NCBI GenBank assembly: GCA_023443025.1
Contig: JAEZWM010000035.1
Coordinates: 1-48,772, forward strand
Source: Bacillota bacterium
Lineage (GTDB): Bacteria > Bacillota > Clostridia > Tissierellales > Peptoniphilaceae
DNA length: 48,772 nucleotides
Direction: 5' to 3'
The translations under genes and the position numbers were made by a program. The notes beneath the pieces are model-generated. The model saw only the letters and a program-made list of their open reading frames with translations, searched no databases and was not told the DNA's origin. This document shows positions 28,979-37,717 of the stretch, piece after piece; the stretch's first letter is position 1, and every line of letters starts with the position of its first letter.

Positions 28979-29029
28979 AAGTCCAATGTATTATTACAAA
29001 TTTGTAATAATACATTGGACTTGTTTTTT
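28979..29029 (+). terminator. Strong terminator with a 44-bp perfect palindrome
   Basis: 28979-29000 and 29001-29022 are exact inverted repeats of 22 bp without a spacer (AAGTCCAATGTATTATTACA...), followed by TGTTTTTTT. It ends the S41-like gene. Confidence 0.85.
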
Positions 29030-29388
29030 TCTAATATTTACTATTTAATAACACTCTTTTCTATCAAATATTTGACAAATCTATCCGTAATTTAATGTTA
29101 AGAGATTAGCAGAGCAATTATTCAGTTTAAATTTAGAATATATATGTAATAAAGAAAACGCATAACAACAGTCACTTGATTATCTTAAATCATAGTTATT
29201 TATCATATGATAGCCTAATTAAAACATACTTCTTATCTGTTATTACATTTAATAAATTCGCATTATTATTCATGGGCTTAATCTAATATTTAAATATTTC
29301 TTTGATTTTAACATTACTTTTATATCCGCTAAAATGGCAATCTATACCACAACAGAGTATTTTATATTTGTTCAAAACGTGAATTAAA
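29030..29388. other. A/T-rich intergenic stretch without recognisable features
   Basis: About 360 bp between the terminator and the abgT promoter. No ORF with a ribosome binding site, no RNA gene and no clear repeat was found. It could hold regulatory sites for abgT; nothing specific can be supported. Confidence 0.5.
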
Positions 29389-29417
29389 TTGACATTTTAA
29401 TTATTAATAGATAAAAT
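29389..29417 (+). promoter_or_regulatory. Promoter of the AbgT-family transporter gene
   Basis: TTGACA (29389-29394), 17-bp spacer, TAAAAT (29412-29417), 35 bp upstream of the start codon. Confidence 0.7.
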
Positions 29418-29451
29418 TATAATGTAATTATTATTAAAGAGGAGGTTTTAC

Positions 29452-31032
29452 ATGGATAATTCGAAAACACAAAGAAAAGGTTTCCTAGGTGCAGTCGAAA
29501 GAATAGGAAATGCACTTCCACATCCAGCTATATTATTCTTTATTTTTAGTATTATAGTTATTATAGCTTCGGAATTAGTAGCAAGAATGGGAACAAGTGT
29601 AACTTATTATGACGCTCGTGCTGGTGAAGAGGTTACAAAATCCGCAGTTTCATTATTAAACGGTGAGGGTTTAAGGTATATCTTCAATAACGCTACCTCA
29701 AACTTCACAGGCTTTGCACCACTAGGAACAGTACTAGTTGCAATGCTCGGGGTTGGAGTTGCTGAAAACACAGGACTTATCTCAGCCGCACTTAAGAATC
29801 TTATAACATCAGTTCCAAGATCAGCACTTACTGCTGTAGTAGTATTTGCAGGTATTATGTCTAATATCGCATCTGACGCAGGATACGTTGTTGTAATTCC
29901 ACTAGGAGCTATAGTATTCTCAGGAGCAGGCAGACATCCAATCGCCGGTCTTGCCGCTGCATTCGCAGGGGTTTCTGCAGGATTCTCTGCAAACCTTGCA
30001 ATTGGAACGCTTGATCCATTACTTTCAGGTATAACAAATGAGGCATTAAAGTCAGTTGGTATGGTTGGTGAAGTTCTACCTTCAGACAACTACTTCTTTA
30101 TGGCTGCTTCTACTTTCTTACTAACAGCAGTCGGCGTACTTGTTACTGACAAATTTATCGAGCCAAGACTTGGTGAATATACCGGAAGTTACAAACCAAA
30201 CCACGAACCACTTACAGCTACTGAAAAGAAAGGTCTTAACTATGCAGGGATTTCACTTCTTGTATTCGTAGCTATTATGGCTTATCTAATGATTAAGTTA
30301 CCTGGAAATCTTCCAGGAAATGGAGTATTTTTAGAGCCTGATGCTTCGGGCAAAATGGTACTGAACAACTTCTTAGGTAAGGGCTTATTGCTTGCTATCC
30401 TATTAATGTTCTTAATACCCGGAGCGATCTACGGCAAAGTCACAGGAGTTATCAAGGACTCTAACGACTTAATAGGTGGTATGACTGAAGCTATGAAGAG
30501 CATGGGTGCTTACATGGTACTTGCATTCTTTGCATCTCAGTTTATTAACTACTTTAGCTATACTAACTTAGGATTATTGGTTTCATTTAAAGGAGCAGAA
30601 CTTCTTCAAAACATTGGTTTTGTTGGATTGCCACTTATAATAGCTTTTGTTATATTATCTGCTTTCCTGAATCTATTTATGGGATCAGCTTCTGCTAAGT
30701 GGGCAGTTATGGCACCGATCTTTGTACCTATGATGGCACAACTAAATATTGCTCCTGAGTTTACTCAGTTAGCATATAGAATCGGTGACTCAACTACAAA
30801 TATTATAACTCCACTTATGAGCTACTTTGCAATGATAGTCGTATTTGCTAAGAGATATGACGAGAATAGTGGACTTGGTACACTTATATCAACAATGTTA
30901 CCTTATTCATTCTTCTTCTTAATCTCATGGTTAGTTCTTCTTGTCATTTGGTATGTTACTGGACTTCCAATTGGACCGGGAGGAGCAGGAATTCATACTT
31001 CTATGAATTTAATAAGCACATTCTTCGCTTAA
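29452..31032 (+). CDS. AbgT-family transporter
   Basis: 526 aa, typical of AbgT-family transporters, inner-membrane proteins with roughly ten transmembrane segments. The start is fixed by GAGGAGG before ATG. Family segments seen include RIGNALPHPAILFFIFS near the N-terminus, FAGIMSNIASDAGYVVVIPLGAI, GSASAKWAVMAPIFVPM and YRIGDSTTNIITPLMSYF. E. coli AbgT imports p-aminobenzoyl-glutamate; other members have been reported to export sulfonamides. The M20 peptidase gene downstream fits uptake and hydrolysis of a glutamyl- or dipeptide-like compound, but the substrate is unknown. A terminator separates it from that gene. Confidence 0.92.
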   Translation: MDNSKTQRKGFLGAVERIGNALPHPAILFFIFSIIVIIASELVARMGTSVTYYDARAGEEVTKSAVSLLNGEGLRYIFNNATSNFTGFAPLGTVLVAMLGVGVAENTGLISAALKNLITSVPRSALTAVVVFAGIMSNIASDAGYVVVIPLGAIVFSGAGRHPIAGLAAAFAGVSAGFSANLAIGTLDPLLSGITNEALKSVGMVGEVLPSDNYFFMAASTFLLTAVGVLVTDKFIEPRLGEYTGSYKPNHEPLTATEKKGLNYAGISLLVFVAIMAYLMIKLPGNLPGNGVFLEPDASGKMVLNNFLGKGLLLAILLMFLIPGAIYGKVTGVIKDSNDLIGGMTEAMKSMGAYMVLAFFASQFINYFSYTNLGLLVSFKGAELLQNIGFVGLPLIIAFVILSAFLNLFMGSASAKWAVMAPIFVPMMAQLNIAPEFTQLAYRIGDSTTNIITPLMSYFAMIVVFAKRYDENSGLGTLISTMLPYSFFFLISWLVLLVIWYVTGLPIGPGGAGIHTSMNLISTFFA

Positions 31033-31047
31033 ATTATGTTTTTTAAC

Positions 31048-31090
31048 AAGAGCAAGTGGATAATATTTAAAACCACTTGCTCTTATTATT
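31048..31090 (+). terminator. Terminator after the AbgT-family gene
   Basis: AAGAGCAAGTGG (31048-31059) pairs with CCACTTGCTCTT (31073-31084), 12 bp, followed by ATTATT. The weak U-tract may allow read-through to the peptidase gene. Confidence 0.7.
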
Positions 31091-31101
31091 AAAGTAAAAC
31101 A

Positions 31102-31130
31102 TTGCTTTAATATAATTACGCATTTAAAAT
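31102..31130 (+). promoter_or_regulatory. Promoter candidate of the M20 peptidase gene
   Basis: TTGCTT (31102-31107), 17-bp spacer, TAAAAT (31125-31130), about 60 bp before the start codon. Confidence 0.45.
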
Positions 31131-31190
31131 ATAAATAGCATCTTTAATTAAGTCAATTTAGAAATTTAATAAAATATAAAAGGAGCATAT

Positions 31191-32300
31191 ATGAACGAAA
31201 AAAGACTTTTAGAAAGATTTTTGGAATTTATCCAAATTGACAGTCCTACAACTAAAGAAAGAGAGTTCGCTGAGCATCTTATTCCTATTTTAGAAGGTTT
31301 AGGAATGGAAGTTGAAATGGATGATGCGGGTGAAAAAGCAGGTAGTAATTCAGGAAACTTAATTGGAAAACTAAAAGGTAATACCGGTTCACCTGCAATT
31401 ATGTTCAGCTCTCATATGGATACAGTATCTCCAGGTGAAGGGATAAAACCGGAAATCAAAGACGGTGTTATCTATAGCGATGGAACTACTATACTTGGCG
31501 GAGATGACAAGGCAGGAATCGCTGCTATCATAGAAGGTATCCAATCCGTTGTCGAATCAGGCATACCCCATGGGGATATTGAAGTGGTCTTTACTATTTT
31601 TGAAGAAGGTGGATTATTTGGATCAAAATACCTTGATTATTCAAAACTAGACTCAAAAATGGCTTATGTACTTGATACAAGTGGTGCTCCCGGCAAAATA
31701 GTAGTCGGTGGACCTGCTCAAGCTAAAATCACTGCAGAATTTACAGGAAAAGAAGCTCATGCGGGTGTTGCTCCGGAAGAAGGAGTAAGTGCAATCCAAA
31801 TGCTTTCTGAAGCCATTGCAAATATGAAACTGCTTAGAGTTGACAGTGAAACAACTGCTAATATTGGTAAAATAGAAGGCGGATCAGTTACTAATATAGT
31901 AACAAAAACCGCGAAGTTCTTAGCAGAAGCAAGAAGTCTAAACGACGATAAACTGGATCAACAAGTTGCACATATGGTAGAAGAATGTGAAAAAGCAGCA
32001 GCAAAATTTGGTGGAAGTGTTGAAGTAGATGTAAATATAGCTTACAAGAGTTTTAGAGTTGACGAGGATGACCAAATTGTACTAAATGTTAAGAAAGCTT
32101 GTGAAAACTTAGGTTTAGAACCGGAAACTGAGATGTCCGGTGGTGGTTCTGATACAAGTAATTACAATGGTAATGGTATTGTTTCAGTTAATCTGGCAAT
32201 CGGCGAAACTAAGCCTCATACTGTAGATGAGTCTTTAAAAATTGAAGATTTAAATAATTCAGCTAGATTAGTAATGGAACTGATAAAGTTACATGCTTAA
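31191..32300 (+). CDS. M20-family metallopeptidase (peptidase T-like, YqjE type)
   Basis: 369 aa, the length of the Bacillus YqjE/peptidase T-like group. Zinc-site motifs: SSHMDTVSPG (His and Asp), GGDDKAGIAA (bridging Asp), IFEEGGLFGSKY (catalytic and binding Glu), YVLDTSG, and TKPHTVDES (C-terminal His). The dimerisation domain contains KEAHAGVAPEEGVSAI. It is expected to hydrolyse small peptides or N-acyl amino acids in the cytoplasm. AGGAG precedes the ATG. Its position after an AbgT-family transporter, a pair seen as abgT with the hydrolases abgAB in E. coli, suggests it acts on the imported compound. Confidence 0.92.
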   Translation: MNEKRLLERFLEFIQIDSPTTKEREFAEHLIPILEGLGMEVEMDDAGEKAGSNSGNLIGKLKGNTGSPAIMFSSHMDTVSPGEGIKPEIKDGVIYSDGTTILGGDDKAGIAAIIEGIQSVVESGIPHGDIEVVFTIFEEGGLFGSKYLDYSKLDSKMAYVLDTSGAPGKIVVGGPAQAKITAEFTGKEAHAGVAPEEGVSAIQMLSEAIANMKLLRVDSETTANIGKIEGGSVTNIVTKTAKFLAEARSLNDDKLDQQVAHMVEECEKAAAKFGGSVEVDVNIAYKSFRVDEDDQIVLNVKKACENLGLEPETEMSGGGSDTSNYNGNGIVSVNLAIGETKPHTVDESLKIEDLNNSARLVMELIKLHA

Positions 32301-32302
32301 TA

Positions 32303-32347
32303 AAAAATCCGTGAGTTTTGAGAATTATCTCAAAATTCACGGGTTTT
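32303..32347. terminator. Bidirectional terminator between M20 peptidase and PAP2 genes
   Basis: 32303-32323 (AAAAATCCGTGAGTTTTGAGA) and 32328-32347 form a long stem with one mismatch, A-run on the left and T-run on the right, between convergent genes. Confidence 0.85.
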
Positions 32348-32350
32348 TAT

Positions 32351-32986
32351 TTAGAAAGCTCTAAATAGCCACTCCAATATGAAACCGGTTCTATATGAGT
32401 AAATAGCCCATGCCGAACAGGTTAATCCTAAAAAAATGCCAACTATAACATCACTTGCCCAGTGAACACCTAAATAAATTCTGCTAAACGCTATTGCAAG
32501 CCCAATAATTAAGCCAATTAAAAGCAGGACTACCATCCTACCCGTTCCTGTAGAAACAATATATGCTAATGTTAAATAAAAACTTACACCAACCGTTGAA
32601 TGACCGCTGGGGAACGAATAACCCATATGACTAAAAGCTCTTTCTTTTATAGGTCTGGTCCTTCTAAATAAAAACTTTAATGACTGTGATGATATAATAG
32701 ATAAGCCGGCAGAAACAATTATTGCTGAAGCAGTTACAAACTCACCATCCCTAACAAGTATAAATAGTATTGGTATGATTATCATAAAGAGTGTTTCTAC
32801 ATTTCCAAGTCTTGTTATGGACTTCATAACATTGATTATATGCGGGTCCCTATTATTAGTTATCCAATCTCTTATATTTTTATCAAATGCCGTCTCTGAC
32901 CTCTTAAAAAGTCTTGCTCCCGTATATAAAGAACCTATTACAACAATAATAGTGCAGATTACCAATAAAATAATATACATATTCAC
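32351..32986 (-). CDS. PAP2-family membrane phosphatase
   Basis: 211 aa with about six hydrophobic segments. The three phosphatase motifs are complete: KFLFRRTRP (K-x6-RP), YSFPSGHS (PSGH) and SRIYLGVHWASD (SR-x5-H-x3-D). Members dephosphorylate phosphatidic acid, phosphatidylglycerol phosphate or undecaprenyl pyrophosphate; sequence alone does not say which. Monocistronic, between two terminators. Confidence 0.92.
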   Translation of the reverse strand: MNMYIILLVICTIIVVIGSLYTGARLFKRSETAFDKNIRDWITNNRDPHIINVMKSITRLGNVETLFMIIIPILFILVRDGEFVTASAIIVSAGLSIISSQSLKFLFRRTRPIKERAFSHMGYSFPSGHSTVGVSFYLTLAYIVSTGTGRMVVLLLIGLIIGLAIAFSRIYLGVHWASDVIVGIFLGLTCSAWAIYSYRTGFILEWLFRAF

Positions 32987-33051
32987 TCCTTGTATAACTT
33001 AATTAAATTATATCAATAGTGATGTGCCTTGTAAAGAATAGCAGCCATTAA

Positions 33052-33077
33052 AAAAGCGCCCAATTTTGAGCGCTTTT
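33052..33077 (-). terminator. Terminator of the glycine cleavage operon
   Basis: AAAAGCGC (33052-33059) and GCGCTTTT (33070-33077) form the stem; on the minus strand TTTTTT follows. It lies just after the lpd stop codon. Confidence 0.8.
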
Positions 33078-33082
33078 AATAA

Positions 33083-34486
33083 CTATTTAGCTGGAGCGGA
33101 GTGTATTGAGCATCCTTCTAATTGATGTATTGCTTCCATAAATGCTTCACTTAATGTTGGGTGAGCATGAATCATATTTGCAATTGCAGATACAGGAAGT
33201 TTATTTGCTACAGCAACAGTTCCTTCATGTATAAGGTCGTTGGCATGTGGTCCGATAATGTGGATACCATAGATTTCTGATAAGTCTTCTTTTGCAAGAA
33301 TCTTAACAAAACCTTCAGCTTCACCAAGTGAAACTGCCTTACCATTTCCTGTAAACATGAATTTACTCTTAACATATGGTAATTCTTTCTCTTTACATTG
33401 ATCTTCAGTATATCCTACTTGTGCAACCTCTGGTAGAGTAAATGTACATGCAGGGATTACATCCAGATTAATTTGAGGTTCCTTACCCATTAGTTTTTCA
33501 ACTACGTAAATACCTTGCGCTGATGCAGCATGTGCTAATTGGATACTTCCTTCTGTAACATCTCCGATAGCATAAATTGAGTCCACATTTGTTTTCATAT
33601 CTGAATCAATTGGGATTCCCCATTTAGTTAATTCAACGCCTGCAGCCTCTAAGTTTAATCCATCAGTAAATGCTTTTCTTCCAGTAGCCATTAGAAGTGT
33701 TTGTCCTTCTGCTTCTTGAGTCTTATCTTTTCCGATAATTTCAGCTACTACTTTGTATCCGTCAGCAGTTTTTTCTATACTATTTGCTCTCGCACCATTT
33801 ATTAACTTAATGCCTGCCTTTTTTAAGAAGCTTGGCATTCTTTTTGAAATTTCAGAGTCAGCAGCTCCAAGGATTTCGTTGGCAATTACAGTTACTTCTG
33901 TTCCAAGTTCATTGTAGATACATGCAAACTCAAGTCCTATAACTCCCCCACCAATTACAAGCATTGACTCAGGAACTACTTCAAGATCTAGTATCTCATC
34001 ACTTGTCATAATGCCTTCTGCATCTGCTCCATTGATTGGAGGTACAAATGGAACTGAACCTGAAGCTATAATTGTGTAATCAGTTTCTAAATCTCTTGTG
34101 CTTCCGTCCTTTAGTTTAACGCTTACTGTGTTTGCATCCTTAAATGAAGCAAAACCCGGAATAAACTCCATGTTTGGATAAGATCCTACTAGGAATTCTA
34201 CTCCTGCTCTTATTTTTTCTACTACTTCATTTTTTCTAGCTTGAATTCTCGCTCCGTCAACAGTTAAGTTTTCAAAATCGAAACCGAATTCAGCTTTTCT
34301 CTTCATAGAATTAGCTATTTCAGCGTTTCTCCAAAGTGTTTTAGTTGGTATACATCCTCTGTTTAGACAAGTACCACCTAATTCTCTATCCTCTATTAAA
34401 TAAACTTTCGCCCCTAGTTGAGCTGCCCTGATGGCACATTCATAGCCACCAGGTCCGCCCCCTATTACAGTTATTGTTTTCGTCAA
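33083..34486 (-). CDS. lpd: Dihydrolipoamide dehydrogenase (glycine cleavage L protein)
   Basis: 467 aa, standard. FAD-binding VIGGGPGGYECAIRAAQLG at the N-terminus, redox disulfide GGTCLNRGCIPTKT (Cys40, Cys45), NAD-binding VIGGGVIGLEFA, and the C-terminal HAHPTLSEAF with the catalytic His-Glu. No N-terminal lipoyl domain. It reoxidises the dihydrolipoyl arm of GcvH with NAD+. Last gene of gcvT-gcvH-gcvPA-gcvPB-lpd, 5 bp after gcvPB. Confidence 0.97.
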   Translation of the reverse strand: MTKTITVIGGGPGGYECAIRAAQLGAKVYLIEDRELGGTCLNRGCIPTKTLWRNAEIANSMKRKAEFGFDFENLTVDGARIQARKNEVVEKIRAGVEFLVGSYPNMEFIPGFASFKDANTVSVKLKDGSTRDLETDYTIIASGSVPFVPPINGADAEGIMTSDEILDLEVVPESMLVIGGGVIGLEFACIYNELGTEVTVIANEILGAADSEISKRMPSFLKKAGIKLINGARANSIEKTADGYKVVAEIIGKDKTQEAEGQTLLMATGRKAFTDGLNLEAAGVELTKWGIPIDSDMKTNVDSIYAIGDVTEGSIQLAHAASAQGIYVVEKLMGKEPQINLDVIPACTFTLPEVAQVGYTEDQCKEKELPYVKSKFMFTGNGKAVSLGEAEGFVKILAKEDLSEIYGIHIIGPHANDLIHEGTVAVANKLPVSAIANMIHAHPTLSEAFMEAIHQLEGCSIHSAPAK

Positions 34487-34491
34487 ATTTA

Positions 34492-35964
34492 TTACTCCTC
34501 TTCTTTTGGTTGATATACAACGATTACATCTTTCGCTGCTTTTGTTTCGTCCGGTCTTCTCACTGGCGTGTTATGTGGTGCCTCTTTAAGCAATTCAGGA
34601 TTTTCTTTAGCTTCTTTTGCAATCTCGATTAGAGCATTGGCAAATTCATCCAGAGTCTGCTTAGTTTCTGTTTCAGTAGGCTCAACCATCATAGCTTCGT
34701 TAATAATAAGCGGGAAGTAAACCGTTGGTGCATGATATCCCTTATCAAGGATTCTCTTAGCTATATCAAGTGTAGTTACTTCGCTTAGCGGATCTTTAAG
34801 ACCACCAAAAACTACCTCATGTTTAGTAATTCTATCAAGTGGTAACTTATAGTATTCTTTAAGAACTGCTTGTAAGTAGTTAGCATTTAATACAGCTACT
34901 TCAGAAGCTCTCTTCAGTCCGTCTCCACCCATAGTAAGGATGTATGTGTATGCACGAACTAATATTCCAAAGTGTCCGTAGAAATCTTTAACTTTTCCGA
35001 TTGAATATGGGAGGTCGTAGTCTAAGAAGAATGTTCCATCATCTTTTTTAGCTACAACAGGAACCGGTAGGAATTCTGCTAAAAATTCTTTACAAGCTAC
35101 AGCTCCGGAACCCGGTCCACCGCCACCGTGAGGTGTTGACATGGTTTTGTGTAAGTTGTAGTGTACAACGTCAAATCCCATATCTCCAGGTCTTGCTCTA
35201 CCCATGATAGCATTTAAGTTTGCACCATCATAGTACACAAGTCCACCGGCTTCGTGAACTATATCAGCGATTAATTTGATATTTTCATCTGACATTCCAA
35301 CGGTATTTGGATTGGTAAGCATAAGTCCTGCAGTGTCGTCTCCAACAGCAGCTCTTAGAGCTTCTACGTCAACCATACCTTGTTTTGTGGATTTAAGTTC
35401 AATTATTTTATATCCAGCCATTGCAGCAGTTGCAGGGTTTGTTCCATGCGCTGCATCAGGGATTATTATCTTATCTCTCTTAGTGTCTCCGTTTTTCTCA
35501 TGATATGCTTTAATTAGGAGAATTCCAGTGTACTCACCATGTGCACCCGCAGCCGGTTGTAAGGTTGGTTTATCCATTCCAGTAATTATGGATAATGCTT
35601 CACCTAACTCGTACATTAACCTTAGAACACCTTGCATGTCCTCTTCAGCTTGTAATGGATGAACATTTTGGAATCCTGGTAATGCAGCCATATCCTCATT
35701 TATCTTAGGATTGTACTTCATTGTACAAGATCCAAGTGGATAAATACCTTGGTCTAGTGAGTAGTTTTTATTGGAAAGATTTACAAAGTGTCTAATTACT
35801 TCAAATTCAGCAACTTCCGGAAAATCTAGTTCTTTATCAGAAAGTAGATCATTTGGAATTAATTCACTTAATTCTACTTCCGGTACATCTAGATCCGGAA
35901 GTTTATATCCAACTCTACCTGGTTGAGAGACTTCAAATATTACTTTATCATAATTTGTATTCAT
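34492..35964 (-). CDS. gcvPB: Glycine dehydrogenase (decarboxylating) subunit 2
   Basis: 490 aa, the C-terminal half of the P protein, which in Firmicutes is split. It carries the pyridoxal phosphate site: YDGANLNA and VVHYNLHKTMSTPHGGGG, with the Schiff-base lysine Lys273. Together with GcvPA it decarboxylates glycine and transfers the aminomethyl group to lipoyl-GcvH. Starts one base after the gcvPA stop codon. Confidence 0.97.
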   Translation of the reverse strand: MNTNYDKVIFEVSQPGRVGYKLPDLDVPEVELSELIPNDLLSDKELDFPEVAEFEVIRHFVNLSNKNYSLDQGIYPLGSCTMKYNPKINEDMAALPGFQNVHPLQAEEDMQGVLRLMYELGEALSIITGMDKPTLQPAAGAHGEYTGILLIKAYHEKNGDTKRDKIIIPDAAHGTNPATAAMAGYKIIELKSTKQGMVDVEALRAAVGDDTAGLMLTNPNTVGMSDENIKLIADIVHEAGGLVYYDGANLNAIMGRARPGDMGFDVVHYNLHKTMSTPHGGGGPGSGAVACKEFLAEFLPVPVVAKKDDGTFFLDYDLPYSIGKVKDFYGHFGILVRAYTYILTMGGDGLKRASEVAVLNANYLQAVLKEYYKLPLDRITKHEVVFGGLKDPLSEVTTLDIAKRILDKGYHAPTVYFPLIINEAMMVEPTETETKQTLDEFANALIEIAKEAKENPELLKEAPHNTPVRRPDETKAAKDVIVVYQPKEEE

Positions 35965-37308
35965 TTAAGCCTCCTCCATAATCTTAACAAACTGATCTAT
36001 TTCTTCCTTAGTTCTCTTCTCAGTTACAGCAATAACCATAACATTTCCAATTCCTTCGTAGAACTTAGCAGCTCCAAAACCACCAATAATACCAGCTTCT
36101 TTAAGCTTTTTATTAAGCTCTTCTACCGGAGTATCTGATACCACTGCAAACTCTTTAAAGAACGGAGCATCTGAGAACGGCTTAAATTTACCGGATTTTG
36201 TTAATTCGTTGAAACAGTAATGTGCTTTCTTAGTACATTGCTCTGCAACTTCTCTCATTCCACGTTTACCCATAGTAACCATGTAAACAGTTGCAGCAAG
36301 AACGTTAAGTCCTTGGTTCGAACAGATGTTGGATGTAGCTTTTTCTCTTCTTATATGTTGCTCTCTAGCAGAAAGCGTTAGAACCCAGCTTCTCTTTCCG
36401 TCTCTGTCCTCGGTTTGTCCAACAATTCTACCCGGCAGTTTTCTTAGATGACCTTTTTTAACTGCAATATAACCTAAATAAGGTCCACCTGCTGCAACAG
36501 GAATACCAAATGGTTGAGCTTCCCCAACTACTACATCTACTCCAATTTCTCCTGGTTTCTTTAGAATTGCAAGAGACATTGGATCGCATGATGCAATCAT
36601 GTCACATTTTTTTATTCCATGAGCAATTTCAGTAGCTGCTGCCAAATCCTCAATATAACCAAAGAAGTTTGGACTTTGAACTACAATAGCACCCGTATCT
36701 TCGTTGACAGCATTTTTAAGAGCTTCCATATCGGTTACTCCATCTTTCATATCTACTTCTATAAGCTCAAATCCTTGTGCTTTAAGATATGTTCTCGCTA
36801 CCATTCTTGAATGCGGATGTACTGATTTTGATATTACTACATTTTTCTTTCTGTTGCCGTTAACGCACATAAGTGCTGCTTCACCAATAGCCGAGCCTCC
36901 ATCATATAGGGAAGCGTTTGCTATCTCCATACCAGTTAATCTTGTGATTAAGGTTTGGTATTCAAATATATATTGTAATGTTCCTTGACTTACTTCCGGT
37001 TGATACGGTGTGTAAGATGTATAGAACTCTGTTCTTCCTGTGATATGCTTGATTATCGAAGGGATATAGTGATCATAAGCACCTGCACCTAGGAAAGATG
37101 GCATCTCACAAGGACATACATTGTCTTCTGCCAGTTTTCTCATATATGCATTTACTTCCAACTCGCTTTTAGCCTTCGGCAAATCTAACGGTCTATTTAG
37201 AGAGACATCCTCCGGGATGTCTCTAAATAGATCATCAATTGATTCGACTCCAATCTTCTCAAGCATCTCTCTTTCATCTTGTTCAGTAAGAGAAATGTAT
37301 GGAAACAT
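35965..37308 (-). CDS. gcvPA: Glycine dehydrogenase (decarboxylating) subunit 1
   Basis: 447 aa, the N-terminal half of P protein. YISLTEQDEREMLEKIGV at the start, SFLGAGAYDHYIPSI, FYTSYTPYQPEVSQGTLQ and the GGPYLGYIA segment are typical. It forms the heterotetramer with GcvPB. It lies between gcvH and gcvPB with gaps of 2 bp and none. Confidence 0.97.
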   Translation of the reverse strand: MFPYISLTEQDEREMLEKIGVESIDDLFRDIPEDVSLNRPLDLPKAKSELEVNAYMRKLAEDNVCPCEMPSFLGAGAYDHYIPSIIKHITGRTEFYTSYTPYQPEVSQGTLQYIFEYQTLITRLTGMEIANASLYDGGSAIGEAALMCVNGNRKKNVVISKSVHPHSRMVARTYLKAQGFELIEVDMKDGVTDMEALKNAVNEDTGAIVVQSPNFFGYIEDLAAATEIAHGIKKCDMIASCDPMSLAILKKPGEIGVDVVVGEAQPFGIPVAAGGPYLGYIAVKKGHLRKLPGRIVGQTEDRDGKRSWVLTLSAREQHIRREKATSNICSNQGLNVLAATVYMVTMGKRGMREVAEQCTKKAHYCFNELTKSGKFKPFSDAPFFKEFAVVSDTPVEELNKKLKEAGIIGGFGAAKFYEGIGNVMVIAVTEKRTKEEIDQFVKIMEEA

Positions 37309-37310
37309 TA

Positions 37311-37691
37311 TTAAGCCTCCTCAGCTAAGAATTTTTCGTAATCTTCGTCGTTCATTAAATCATCAGTTGGAGCATCTTCAACTTCTAATTTCACTATCCA
37401 GCTGCCATAAGCATCTGAGTTAATTAGAGCTGGATCATCATCTAGATCTTCGTTTACTTCTACTACTTTACCAGCAAAAGGAGTGAAAGCATCACTTGCA
37501 GCTTTAACTGACTCTATAGAAGCTATTGCATCACCTGCATCTAGTTCATCATCTACATCTGGAAGTTCAACATATACTATGTCTCCAAGATGATCTTGTG
37601 CGTAATCAGAAATACCTATAAGTACCTCATTACCATCAATTTTAATCCACTCATGATCCTTTGTGTAAAATAATCCTTTTTCAACTTTCAT
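37311..37691 (-). CDS. gcvH: Glycine cleavage system H protein
   Basis: 126 aa. The lipoylation site is Lys63 in IESVKAASD, within the lipoyl fold; DYAQDHLGDIVYVELP is the family signature. It carries the aminomethyl intermediate between the P, T and L proteins. GGAGGA precedes the ATG. No lipoate ligase or lipoyl synthase gene lies in this window, so the source of lipoate is not visible. Confidence 0.97.
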   Translation of the reverse strand: MKVEKGLFYTKDHEWIKIDGNEVLIGISDYAQDHLGDIVYVELPDVDDELDAGDAIASIESVKAASDAFTPFAGKVVEVNEDLDDDPALINSDAYGSWIVKLEVEDAPTDDLMNDEDYEKFLAEEA

Positions 37692-37717
37692 TTAAAAATC
37701 CTCCTCCTAAATTTTAT

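Noticed and set aside
29607..30089. A 160-codon minus-strand reading frame
   Set aside because: It is a shadow of the AbgT-family gene, with Ala/Pro/Ser-rich composition expected from reverse-strand reading and no start signal.
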